Assembly (NCBI RefSeq): GCF_001937195.1
Contig: NZ_MSDO01000009.1
Location: 1-64,000 of the forward strand
Length of the DNA stretch: 64,000 bases
Direction of reading: 5' to 3'
Origin: Salinicola socius
Lineage (GTDB): Bacteria; Pseudomonadota; Gammaproteobacteria; Pseudomonadales; Halomonadaceae
Shown here piece by piece: positions 30,056 to 38,249 of the stretch; the stretch's first letter is position 1; each line of letters starts with the position of its first letter. The notes beneath the pieces are model-generated. The model worked only from the letters and a program-made list of their open reading frames with translations, was not told the DNA's origin and made no database searches. Made by a program: the position numbers and the translations under genes.

Positions 30056-30500
30056 ATGACGCTGTATGCCGATCTGTTCATCGACTGGACGCGTCGACAC
30101 GACCCCATGTTCTTCTCGATGGCCGATTCGGCGCAAGCCTTCCTCGGTCGACAGCCTGCCATTCACGCCTCTCTCGGCGCTGGCATTCGCGACCCCATCT
30201 GCGTAGCCGGGTAAACGACAAGTTGCGGGTCGTCGAGCAGGGCGGGCGCGTGCTCGAGGAGCAAGCGCAGTCCGGCGAGCTGGTGGAAACCCGCTGTCGG
30301 CATCGCAGTGACGAATGCTGTCGCTTCGAAATGACGTTCGCGACCGGGTCGGTGTCAGGGGCCCTGACATGAGCAGGGTTGTGCCAGCGCAATGGCGATG
30401 GCGTGGCCATTCGCATGGCCGGCACCCAGACCGATACCACGGAACAGCGGCTGGTCGCGGACTTTGCCCCCCTGGCCCTATCGCGTCAGGGGGTCGGGTC
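30056..30500 (+). pseudogene. Decayed PAS-domain (sensor or diguanylate-cyclase type) gene
   Basis: No intact gene lies in 29912-30519, but translation on the plus strand shows PAS pieces. Frame 1 from 30217 reads GELVETRCRHRSDECCRFEMTF, typical of a PAS_3 strand pair. After an in-frame TGA at 30370 the same frame continues with RNGDGVAIRMAGTQTDTTEQRL, the standard end of a PAS domain before the next module. A separate frame at 30056-30214 (starting MTLYADLFIDWTRRHDPMF) may be its N-terminal part, which would need a frameshift. No GGDEF or kinase module follows. The residues are too PAS-like for chance, but the parent family is uncertain. Confidence 0.55.
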
Positions 30501-30519
30501 GCGCTGCCACGTCCCGACG

Positions 30520-31422
30520 TTAAGCAGCGTCATGTCTGAGAGCCAGCCAGTCCTGTCCGCGCCAGGGAACGACGCCCCGACCCAGGTCCGCCAGAATTCG
30601 CTCGGCCGCCTCGATGCGTTCGTCATGCTCCCGGTGCGGAGCAATCCGCCGGGCATTCCATTGCTGAACGAGTCGATCACAACGGTCTCTGGCGGTGGCG
30701 AGCCAGGCGGGGTCCTGGCTGTCCTGCCAGTTGTCGATGGCGTCGATCAGCGCGTCCACCGAAGCCGTCTCGATAACGATGGGCGCGGTCCAGCCGCTGC
30801 CCAGGCAGCCGGCGCGGCTGGCCTTGCTGTGGTTGGCCGGACGCGCCGGCAGCGGTGGGGCGCCTGATGTCGAGGGTTCGCACAGGCGCTGTGCCAGTGC
30901 CCACAGCTGCTCCGGAAGACCGTGCTTGAGCTCGAGCTCGAGCTCGCAGATCGGCAGGCTGGCATCGCCAACGTGAATGGTGCCCTGGTCCAGCGCAATT
31001 TCGATATCGCTGCCCTCGATCTGATACCGCCACAGCCGCCGCTCGAAATCGGTGGTGAATACCGGACGCAGCGTTTCCAGGTCCAGTCCGGAAAGGGCGG
31101 GGTGGTCGAGTTCACGAAGCCCGCCCAGATCGAGACCGGCGGCATTGCACGCGGCGCTGTCGATCGACCACTCCCACTCGCCGCGGCTCGACAGCCCTCC
31201 CTGGCTTTCGGCAGCGCTCTTCAAGGTCTGCAAACGCCGATCATCTTGCCGGCGAACCCGCAATGCGACGCGACGCGACTGCAGAATGCCCTCGGCGGTG
31301 TCGTAATACTGGTTGCCTAGAGAGACCGTGCGCGAGGCCATTGTCTGCAGCAGGGGGTGATCGATCAGGTGGGCAGGGCCTTCCGGCGCCAGCGCCAGTT
31401 TGAGTTCGATCTCGTCGCTCAT
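30520..31422 (-). CDS. CYTH-domain protein, probable inorganic triphosphatase
   Basis: The 300-residue protein starts with the CYTH/TTM signature EIELKLAL (residues 3-10, ExExK). Charged tunnel residues follow: QYYDTAEGIL, ALRVRRQD, RGEWEW, FTTDFERRLW, IALDQGTI and ELELELK. Related YgiF hydrolyses tripolyphosphate. YgiF and many relatives carry a full CHAD domain, but here only about 90 residues follow the CYTH fold (IDAIDNWQDSQDPAWLA...) and I see no clear CHAD histidines. The ATG at 31422 is chosen because CYTH starts there; the frame is open to 31488. Confidence 0.85.
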   Translation of the reverse strand: MSDEIELKLALAPEGPAHLIDHPLLQTMASRTVSLGNQYYDTAEGILQSRRVALRVRRQDDRRLQTLKSAAESQGGLSSRGEWEWSIDSAACNAAGLDLGGLRELDHPALSGLDLETLRPVFTTDFERRLWRYQIEGSDIEIALDQGTIHVGDASLPICELELELKHGLPEQLWALAQRLCEPSTSGAPPLPARPANHSKASRAGCLGSGWTAPIVIETASVDALIDAIDNWQDSQDPAWLATARDRCDRLVQQWNARRIAPHREHDERIEAAERILADLGRGVVPWRGQDWLALRHDAA

Positions 31423-31443
31423 GCATGCTCCCGCGGTGACTGT

Positions 31444-31535
31444 TGGTTGAACGCTGAATGAGGTGCCGGTTTGAACGTTGTCCGGCATCGCTGCTTGAAC
31501 CGGAACCGTGCAGTAGACCGGAACCGGGCATTGGA
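31444..31535. repeat. Degenerate tandem repeat 5' of the CYTH gene
   Basis: Two 18-base units at 31496-31513 and 31514-31531 share ACCGGAACCG with similar ends. More degenerate GGTTTGAACG-like copies lie toward 31444. The array is 5' of the CYTH start codon on the minus strand, like the other leader repeats in this window. Copy number and period are less certain here. Confidence 0.45.
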
Positions 31536-31669
31536 CCTGAGGCGAACCCGATCTCGAATGCGGCTTCGAACGCGAACACGGGCGGCGGCGCCTTCATGAA
31601 TTTTTCATGACGCATCCAGATGCAATCATTATACTGGCGCCGCCACTTCCAACGCATCCAGGCCACGTT

Positions 31670-32350
31670 ATGGTGAGTACCAATCCGTTCTCGGCGCTGT
31701 TTGGACGATCGCCGTTCCAACCGCTTCTGGCTCATATCGTCAAGACCAGCGAGTGCGCCGGCCAGCTGCTGCCCTTCTTCGATGCCGCGCTGGGTGGCGA
31801 TTGGGATGAAGCGAAAAAGCACCGTGAAGCGATTACCCGGCTCGAACACGAGGCGGACGAGCTCAAGACGCAGCTGCGCCTCAACCTCCCCAACACCATG
31901 TTTCTGCCGGTCTCCCGCTCCGACCTGCTGGAACTGATCAGCGTTCAGGACAAGATCGCCAACAAGGCTCGGGATATCACCGGGATCATGTTGGGCCGCA
32001 ACATGATCATCCCCGAACCGCTCGCGGAGCCGATGCGCGATTATCTTCGCACCGCCGTCGAAACCGTCGACCAGGCGCGCAAGGCGCTCGAGGAGCTCGA
32101 GGATCTACTCGAATCGGGCTTCGGTCGCAATGTCTCCGATGTCATGCACGAACTGATCAAGGAGCTGCATGATCTCGAGCACAAGGCCGACGAGCAGCAG
32201 ATCGACATTCGTCGTCGCCTGTTCCAGCTCGAAGCGGAACTGCCGCCGGTCGACGTCATCTTCCTCTATAAAATCATCGAATGGATCGGTGAACTGTCCG
32301 ACCGCGCCGAGCGCGTGGGCAGCCGCCTGCAGATACTGACGGCCCGCTGA
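31670..32350 (+). CDS. DUF47/TIGR00153 family PhoU-like Pit accessory protein
   Basis: The 226-residue all-helical PhoU-like protein starts MVSTNPFSALFGRSPFQPLLAHI. The family features are HREAITRLEHEADELKTQLRLNLPNTMFLPVSRSDLLELISVQDKIANKARD and a second half with LIKELHDLEHKADEQQIDIRRRLFQ. These proteins are encoded next to Pit phosphate transporters and are thought to modulate them. Here pit follows 55 bases downstream. The start at 31670 is the usual family N-terminus, although the frame opens at 31607. Confidence 0.92.
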   Translation: MVSTNPFSALFGRSPFQPLLAHIVKTSECAGQLLPFFDAALGGDWDEAKKHREAITRLEHEADELKTQLRLNLPNTMFLPVSRSDLLELISVQDKIANKARDITGIMLGRNMIIPEPLAEPMRDYLRTAVETVDQARKALEELEDLLESGFGRNVSDVMHELIKELHDLEHKADEQQIDIRRRLFQLEAELPPVDVIFLYKIIEWIGELSDRAERVGSRLQILTAR

Positions 32351-32405
32351 TTGCGGGTCTTCGCCATTCTACGCCTTCGTCACGCCACTCAAGCGAACAG
32401 AGCCT

Positions 32406-33674
32406 ATGTCCATCATTGCGCAATACGGTGATGTCTTCATCATTCTCGCCTGTGTCTTCGGCTTTTTCATGGCATGGGGAGTTGGTGCCAACGATGTCGC
32501 CAACGCCATGGGAACCTCGGTCGGCTCCAAGGCAATCACGATCAAGCAGGCGATCATCATTGCGGTGATCTTCGAGTTTCTCGGCGCCTGGCTGGCCGGG
32601 GGGCAGGTCACCGAAACGATCCGCAAGGGCATCATCGACCCTGCACTGCTCGAGAACGATCCACAGATGCTGGTCTACGGCATGCTGGCTTCGCTGCTGG
32701 CGGCCGGTTCCTGGCTGATGATCGCCTCGTTCAAGGGCTGGCCGGTTTCCACCACGCACTCGATCGTCGGCGCCATCGTCGGCTTTGCGGTGGCGGGGCT
32801 GGGCGTCCAGTCGGTCAACTGGGGATCGGTGGGTACGATCGCGCTGAGCTGGATCACCTCGCCGCTGATCGCCGGCGTGTTCGCTTTCATGCTGTTCCGC
32901 TCGGTGCAGGTGCTGATCTTCGACAGCCCCGATCCCTTCGCCGCCGCCAAGCGCTATGTGCCGGGCTACATCTTCCTGGTCGGCTTCATCGTCTCGATGG
33001 TGACACTGGTCAAGGGGCTGTCCCACGTGGGGCTGCATCTGACCTTCGGCGAGAGTCTGCTGCTGGCGGTGGCGTTCGGCGTGGTGATCATGATGTTCGG
33101 CCTGCTGCTGGAAAACCGGATCAACCGCGGTGATCGGCGGGCCCGCAGCAATTACGACTTTTCCAGCGTCGAGCGTATCTTCGGCGTACTGATGATGTTC
33201 ACGGCTTGCGCCATGGCCTTCGCCCACGGCTCGAACGACGTCGCCAACGCGGTCGGTCCGCTGGCGGCCGTGATCAGCGTGGTCGAGAACGGTGGCGGTG
33301 TTTCCGGCGCGGCGGCGATGCCGTGGTGGGTGCTGGTGCTCGGCGGCGGCGGGATCGTGGTCGGCCTTGTCACCTATGGCCACAAGGTCATTGCCACCGT
33401 GGGTACCGGGATCACCGAACTGACCCCGAGCCGCGGGTTCGCCGCGACGCTCTCAGCCGCTTCCACCGTCGTGCTGGCTTCCGGTACCGGCCTGCCGATC
33501 TCGACCACGCATACGCTGGTCGGCGCCGTGCTCGGCGTGGGCCTGGCCCGCGGCATGGCGGCGCTCAATCTGCGCGTACTCGGATCGATCGTGCTCTCCT
33601 GGCTGATCACGCTGCCGGCCGGCGCGCTCCTCTCCATCGCCTTCTTCTTCATGTTCAAGGGCATGTTCGGCTGA
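32406..33674 (+). CDS. pit: Low-affinity inorganic phosphate transporter, Pit family
   Basis: The 422-residue integral membrane carrier consists of two inverted halves, each with the PiT signature: GANDVANAMGTSVGSKAITIKQA (about residues 29-51) and GSNDVANAVGPLAAV in the second half. Each half is followed by the PVSTTHSIVGAIVG and PISTTHTLVGAVLG loops. It imports phosphate as a metal-phosphate complex driven by H+. It forms an operon with the upstream PhoU-like gene. Confidence 0.95.
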   Translation: MSIIAQYGDVFIILACVFGFFMAWGVGANDVANAMGTSVGSKAITIKQAIIIAVIFEFLGAWLAGGQVTETIRKGIIDPALLENDPQMLVYGMLASLLAAGSWLMIASFKGWPVSTTHSIVGAIVGFAVAGLGVQSVNWGSVGTIALSWITSPLIAGVFAFMLFRSVQVLIFDSPDPFAAAKRYVPGYIFLVGFIVSMVTLVKGLSHVGLHLTFGESLLLAVAFGVVIMMFGLLLENRINRGDRRARSNYDFSSVERIFGVLMMFTACAMAFAHGSNDVANAVGPLAAVISVVENGGGVSGAAAMPWWVLVLGGGGIVVGLVTYGHKVIATVGTGITELTPSRGFAATLSAASTVVLASGTGLPISTTHTLVGAVLGVGLARGMAALNLRVLGSIVLSWLITLPAGALLSIAFFFMFKGMFG

Positions 33675-33825
33675 CGGATCGCTCCGCGCCGGCCCGGGCT
33701 CGACGGGCAGGTCCACCAGTCCGGGCATGCCGGTCGTGGTCTACCGGCCCCAAGCCGCTCTGGTATAGTTGAGGCAGGCCCCACGCGGGTCATGCCTCAC
33801 AGCCCACTGCCGGAGCATCAACCCC

Positions 33826-35136
33826 TTGGACTCGCGTTTCCCCTTCGTCGACTGGTTTCGTCACTCATCGCCCTACGTCAATGCCCACCGCGGCAAGACT
33901 TTCGTCATTCTGATCGAAGGCGAGGCGATGGCATCGTCGCGACGCGGCCAACTATTGCAGGATCTGGCACTGCTGCACACGCTCGGTGTCCGGGTGGTGC
34001 TGGTTTACGGCATCCGGCCGCAGGTCGGCGCGGCGCTGGAGACCGACGGCATCACGCCGATGCGGGTTGGCGGGCGCTGGGTCGCCGATCGCCAGATCAT
34101 GGATCACGTCGAGCGTATCGCCGCCATCCAGCGGCTCGAGCTCGAAGCCCAGCTGTCGCTGGGATTGCCCAATACGCCGTTGCATGGCGTCGAACTGACG
34201 GCGGTTTCCGGCAATCTGGTGACGGCCAAGCCGCTGGGCGTCCGCGGCGGGGTGGATTTCGATCACAGCGGGGAAGTTCGTCGCGTGCGCAGCCAGGCCA
34301 TCGAGAGCCTGCTCGCCGGCGGCAACCTGGTGATTCTGCCGCCGCTGGGCTACTCACGCACCGGGGAGATCTTCGATCTCGACGCCTCGGAAATCGCCCA
34401 GCACGTGGCGGTGTCGCTCAGGGCGGATAAGCTGATTCTGCTGGGCGAGTCGGCCGGGCTGCATGACGACAGCGGCCAGCTGCAGCGCCAGCTGACACCT
34501 GACGAAGCCGACACCCTTCGCGAACGGGCGACTCCCGGCAGCGAACTCTCCCGACACCTGGGTGCGGCCTGCGGGGCGGCTCGTCACGGCGTCGGGCGTA
34601 CCCATCTGCTCTCCTGGCACGATCACGATGCGCTCCTTGGCGAGCTGTTCACTCGTGATGGTATCGGCACCATGATCACCCAGAACCACTATGAGCAGTT
34701 GCGTCAGGCGGTGCTGGACGACGTCGGCGGCCTGTTGGCGCTGTTGAAGCCGCTCGAGGCCAGCGGCATGCTGGTGGCGAGAACCCGCGAGCGGCTGGAG
34801 CACGAGATCGAGGACTACATCGTGATCGACCGCGATGGCATGGCGATCGGCTGCGCGGCGCTGCACGGTTACGCCGACGCCCGGATGGGCGAGCTCGCCT
34901 GTCTGGCCGTCCATGATGATTATCGCCGCGGTGCGCGGGGGGAAACTCTGCTCGAAGAGATAGAGCGGCGTGCCCGCCGGCAGGGGCTCACGCAGCTTTT
35001 TGCCCTGACCACCCATACCACGCACTGGTTCGTCGAACGTGGCTTCTCCATCGCCTCGCCGGAGGCGCTTCCCGATCTCAAGCGCGAGACCTACAACCAG
35101 GCCCGTCGCTCAAAGGTGTTGCTGAAGTCGCTGTAA
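33826..35136 (+). CDS. argA: N-acetylglutamate synthase ArgA
   Basis: First step of arginine synthesis: acetyl-CoA plus glutamate gives N-acetylglutamate. The amino-acid-kinase-like domain (FRHSSPYVNAHRGKTFVILIEGEA, then VVLVYGIRPQVGAALETDG) is followed by a GNAT domain (EDYIVIDRDGMAIGCAALHGYAD, LACLAVHDDYRRGARGETLL). A TTG at 33826 gives 436 residues, like E. coli ArgA (443), with GGAG ten bases upstream. The frame also opens at TTG 33769, but TATAGT at 33764-33769 looks like the promoter -10 there. Feedback inhibition by arginine is usual for the family. Confidence 0.94.
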   Translation: MDSRFPFVDWFRHSSPYVNAHRGKTFVILIEGEAMASSRRGQLLQDLALLHTLGVRVVLVYGIRPQVGAALETDGITPMRVGGRWVADRQIMDHVERIAAIQRLELEAQLSLGLPNTPLHGVELTAVSGNLVTAKPLGVRGGVDFDHSGEVRRVRSQAIESLLAGGNLVILPPLGYSRTGEIFDLDASEIAQHVAVSLRADKLILLGESAGLHDDSGQLQRQLTPDEADTLRERATPGSELSRHLGAACGAARHGVGRTHLLSWHDHDALLGELFTRDGIGTMITQNHYEQLRQAVLDDVGGLLALLKPLEASGMLVARTRERLEHEIEDYIVIDRDGMAIGCAALHGYADARMGELACLAVHDDYRRGARGETLLEEIERRARRQGLTQLFALTTHTTHWFVERGFSIASPEALPDLKRETYNQARRSKVLLKSL

Positions 35137-35225
35137 AGCGACACTCGAAAGCCCCGGATTTCAGCGATGGCGTCGGCAAACGGGGACGCTGTAACTTTAT
35201 GTTTTATAAGGATTCAATGGATTTC

Positions 35226-35268
35226 GGCCGAAAGGCGTCGTGAAATGGCGACGTTTTTCGGCCTTTTT
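35226..35268 (+). terminator. Rho-independent terminator after argA
   Basis: The outer stem GGCCGAAA/TTTCGGCC and inner stem CGTCG/CGACG make a long hairpin that ends in TTTTT at 35264-35268. It lies 90 bases past the argA stop. Confidence 0.85.
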
Positions 35269-35359
35269 GATGACCCTGTCACGCTACTCCCGAGCAGGGA
35301 GCGTTTCTGAATCAATCGACCATATTTAAGATATTGATACTTAAGGTTTTAATAAAACC

Positions 35360-35375
35360 TGGCACAGGTCTCGCT
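35360..35375 (+). promoter_or_regulatory. Sigma-54-type promoter upstream of the glrK operon
   Basis: TGGCACAGGTCTCGCT has GG at 35361-35362 and GC at 35373-35374, exactly ten bases apart as sigma-54 requires. The -24 half TGGCAC is perfect and the -12 half is TCGC instead of TTGC. The predicted start is near 35386. The region just upstream is AT-rich with the inverted repeat TTAAG-N9-CTTAA (35326-35344). No TGTC-N10/11-GACA GlrR-type site was found. GlrR, a sigma-54 activator, is encoded 3 kb downstream. Confidence 0.55.
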
Positions 35376-35385
35376 ATTACCTACA

Positions 35386-35854
35386 GCGAGAGCAACGAGA
35401 TGGTTTCTCTGAAGCTATCTCGTCGGATCTGGTCAGTGCCCCTAACTACCCTGTGCAGGGCCTGGCAGAATTCGACAGCGTCTGCTCCACGCGATGTGTG
35501 ACTTAGGTTGCGATGAGACGGGTGCGGCCTTAACAGGCAAGGAAATGCACCATTAGGGCAAGGATGCCCCGGCAAGGATGCCTTCCCCCTCGCGAGAGGG
35601 GATCCATTGCGATGGGTCGCCGGATTGTTCGGAAATGATCTTTCGATCGATCAGGCGGCTGATTCAGAAACGAAGCAGGCGGTTCGCCGTCACGCTATTC
35701 GATAGCCCCTGAATGGCTGAGTCGAATATCGGCTTCGGGGCCATCTGGCCCGCGGGAGCGGTCTCGAATAGCTGATTCAGGCAGTGTTTCAAGGTCGTTA
35801 TCGACCCTTCAGTTCCCTGCGTACTTGGGCCGGCTCTGCCGGCCCTCTTTTTTT
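35386..35854 (+). ncRNA. Candidate noncoding transcript upstream of glrK (glmY-like position)
   Basis: The 840 bases between argA and glrK hold no convincing protein gene. From the predicted sigma-54 start the RNA would fold hairpins ACGAGAT/ATCTCGT (35395-35423) and CCCCTC-GCGA-GAGGGG (35586-35601, a GNRA tetraloop). It would reach a strong terminator at 35827-35854. In E. coli the sRNA gene glmY, transcribed from overlapping sigma-54 and sigma-70 promoters, lies in the same place upstream of glrK-qseG-glrR. I see no recognisable glmY sequence, and the real 3' end could be earlier. The call rests on promoter, terminator and position. Confidence 0.3.
35827..35854 (+). terminator. Strong rho-independent terminator before glrK
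   Basis: A perfect 8-bp stem GGGCCGGC (35827-35834) with GCCGGCCC (35838-35845) and a TCT loop is followed by TCTTTTTTT. No protein gene ends just upstream on this strand, so it must end an untranslated transcript. Confidence 0.9.
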
Positions 35855-36013
35855 GAGTGGATTCCCGGCGCACGACCGGAGGCGGCCGTCGATCAGGGTA
35901 AGGCTGATATCCCTGCGCGCTCGACGCTTCGACCTGAATGAGCATTCAATAATAATGTTATCCTTGCGGAACGATCCATGACCCCAATGGGCATCCTGCA
36001 TAGAGCGATTTTC

Positions 36014-37573
36014 ATGACCACCGAGTTCTCCCGACGCTGGCGTCCTCGCTCGCTACTGCAACTGGTGTTGCTGGCATTCGTTGTCGTCATGCTGCCGATT
36101 GCGGTGCTGATGTTTCAGGCCGGCCAGGCGCTGTCTCAGCTGTCGACGCTCGCCGACCAGAGCGCTCGGGAAGCCGTCGAAGAGACACGCCGGGCGCGAA
36201 TGCTGAGCTCGCTGGCGCTGCAGATGGAGCGCAGCGCCCGCCAGTACGCCGTGATCGAGGAACAAGGACTTCGGGATATCTACGATCAGAAAGTCCAGCA
36301 GTTCGGGGAGTTGCTGCAACAGCACGAACCGTTGATGCGCGACAATCCCGACTTTCAATCGCTGGACCAGCGCTTTCAGGAGCTGCAGCGCCTGCCCCAG
36401 GCATCGGTGGATGACATGGACGCCTTCCTGGCGCGGTTTTCAGGGTTCGCCACCGAGTCCGATGCGGTAAGGAACGCCACCAATGCGCTGGTCGATGCGC
36501 GTATCGCGGATATCCGCGATCAGGCGAACTCGGTCAAGGCGAGGCTGTGGATGCAGACCGCCGCACTGGTTTCCGCCAGCCTGATCCTGATGCTGTTCTT
36601 CACCTGGTTGATCACGCGACCGATTCGCCAGATCGAGCGGCGAATCTTCGGGCTGGGTAGTGGCGATTGCGATCACGTACCGACCCGCATTCAGGGCCCG
36701 GCGGAACTGGTCCAGTTGGGCGATCGACTCACCTGGCTTTCGAATCGGCTGTCGGAGCTGGAAGCGCAAAAGCAGCAGTTTCTCCGTCACATGTCGCATG
36801 AGCTGAAGACGCCGCTCGCCAGTGTCCGGGAGGGGACTTCGCTGCTCTCCGACGGCGTGGCCGGTGAACTCAACGAGCGTCAGAGCGAGGTCGTGAGGCT
36901 GATCGACGAAAACGGGCAGGAATTGCAGACGCTGATCGAGCAACTGCTGGATTACAACCTGCTGCAGAACAGTCGCCGAATGAAGGTCGCCTCGTTCGAT
37001 GTCGCTACCGTGATACAGGAAGTGCTGGCCAAGCACCGGCTGGCGCTGGACAACAAGGGCATGCAGGTCAAGAGTCCGCACCACCCGTTGCAGTGGCAGG
37101 CGGATCGCGAGCGCACGGTGCGGATCCTGGACAACCTGGTTTCGAATGCCATCGCCTACGGTGACGACGGCGGTCAACTGGTCATCCGCGTTGCACAGCA
37201 GCGCGACTGGCTGGTGCTGGACGTCGCCAACAGCGGCGAACCCATCGCCGAAATCGATCGTGAACACCTGTTCGAAGCGTTCTATCAGGGCAGCGCGCGG
37301 CGCAAGGGCCCGTTGAAGGGGTCGGGCATCGGCCTTTCCGTGGCATCGGACTGCGCCAGGTTGCAGGATGGGGAGCTGGTGCTGGTGGATGACGCCGACC
37401 TCCCGGTCTGTTTTCGACTTACCCTGCCGTGGGCCAATCGCGCGGCTCCCGGTTCGCAACAGGATGCGACGCACGGTTCGCAACACGATAGAGCGCAACA
37501 CGATAATGAAGCCGCGCCAGACGAGTCGCTCCTGGCAGGTGAAGGAAGGAAAGAAACATGGTCAGTCAGATAA
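36014..37573 (+). CDS. glrK: Sensor histidine kinase GlrK (QseE)
   Basis: The 519-residue membrane kinase has TM1 at about residues 14-35, a helical periplasmic domain and TM2 near 192-212. HAMP is followed by the H-box FLRHMSHELKTPLASVREG with the phospho-histidine at base 36797. The ATPase boxes are ILDNLVSNAIAYGDDGG and LKGSGIGLSVASDC. It partners GlrR. I prefer the ATG at 36014, which aligns with E. coli GlrK; the upstream ATG at 35978 is also open. The C-terminus has an odd GSQQDATHGSQHDRAQHDNE-like tail made by a short DNA duplication. It overlaps qseG by 16 bases. Confidence 0.9.
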   Translation: MTTEFSRRWRPRSLLQLVLLAFVVVMLPIAVLMFQAGQALSQLSTLADQSAREAVEETRRARMLSSLALQMERSARQYAVIEEQGLRDIYDQKVQQFGELLQQHEPLMRDNPDFQSLDQRFQELQRLPQASVDDMDAFLARFSGFATESDAVRNATNALVDARIADIRDQANSVKARLWMQTAALVSASLILMLFFTWLITRPIRQIERRIFGLGSGDCDHVPTRIQGPAELVQLGDRLTWLSNRLSELEAQKQQFLRHMSHELKTPLASVREGTSLLSDGVAGELNERQSEVVRLIDENGQELQTLIEQLLDYNLLQNSRRMKVASFDVATVIQEVLAKHRLALDNKGMQVKSPHHPLQWQADRERTVRILDNLVSNAIAYGDDGGQLVIRVAQQRDWLVLDVANSGEPIAEIDREHLFEAFYQGSARRKGPLKGSGIGLSVASDCARLQDGELVLVDDADLPVCFRLTLPWANRAAPGSQQDATHGSQHDRAQHDNEAAPDESLLAGEGRKETWSVR

Positions 37574-38103
37574 GAACGACGTTGGCGCTGGTCGGCGTGA
37601 TGGCACTGGCGGGTTGCCAGTCGCTCTCCCGTGAATCCGTTCCCTACGGTTGCGGCGACATCCCGACTTACGCCGACAATGTATGCCTGGTCGACACCTG
37701 GATCGCGTTCGGCCTGCAGGCCCAGCGCGGCGATGCGGAGTGGCGCGAAGAGATGCTGGCCGACGTCGGCCAGCGTCGTATGGATCAGAAGGCGGTGCGC
37801 GCCGTGGTGCTCTCCTGGGATGGCCCCGGCGAATGGCAAAAGGCATCGAATCTGTACAAGGCGTCGATCGACTCGGCGCCGGCCCGGCTGCAGCCGCTGC
37901 TTCGGCAGTGGTTGAACGAGCTGGAGGCGCGGCGTCAGCTATACGCCCAGCGTGGCAATAGCGCCCGCGGGCAGGGCAGTCGCCACGACGGTACGCAGGC
38001 GCTCAAGCAGGAAAACGAGAAGCTGAAACAACAGCTCAAGGAGATGTCGGACAAGCTGGAAGCCCTGACCGATATCGAACGAACCATCAACGCCCGCGAC
38101 TGA
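37558..38103 (+). CDS. qseG: QseG-like outer-membrane lipoprotein
   Basis: The 181-residue lipoprotein has a signal peptide ending in the lipobox VMALAGC (Cys20), a mature region with several helices, and a C-terminal coiled coil (ALKQENEKLKQQLKEMSDKLEALTDIERT). It lies between the kinase and response regulator genes, as qseG (yfhG) does in E. coli, where QseG binds and modulates the GlrK/QseE kinase. Sequence similarity in this family is low, so the name rests mainly on context. The start has AAGGAAAGAAA upstream. Confidence 0.75.
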   Translation: MVSQIRTTLALVGVMALAGCQSLSRESVPYGCGDIPTYADNVCLVDTWIAFGLQAQRGDAEWREEMLADVGQRRMDQKAVRAVVLSWDGPGEWQKASNLYKASIDSAPARLQPLLRQWLNELEARRQLYAQRGNSARGQGSRHDGTQALKQENEKLKQQLKEMSDKLEALTDIERTINARD

Positions 38104-38249
38104 CACTCGCCCAGCGACCTACACTCACGTCAACCAAGCCATCCGTGCGATTCGTGCAGTATCGGCATCGCACGACCGCGTCACAAAGAGCGTGACAACC
38201 CTTCAATCGGCAACGACAAGGCGAAGCGGTGGCAGGAGGTGCCCATTCG

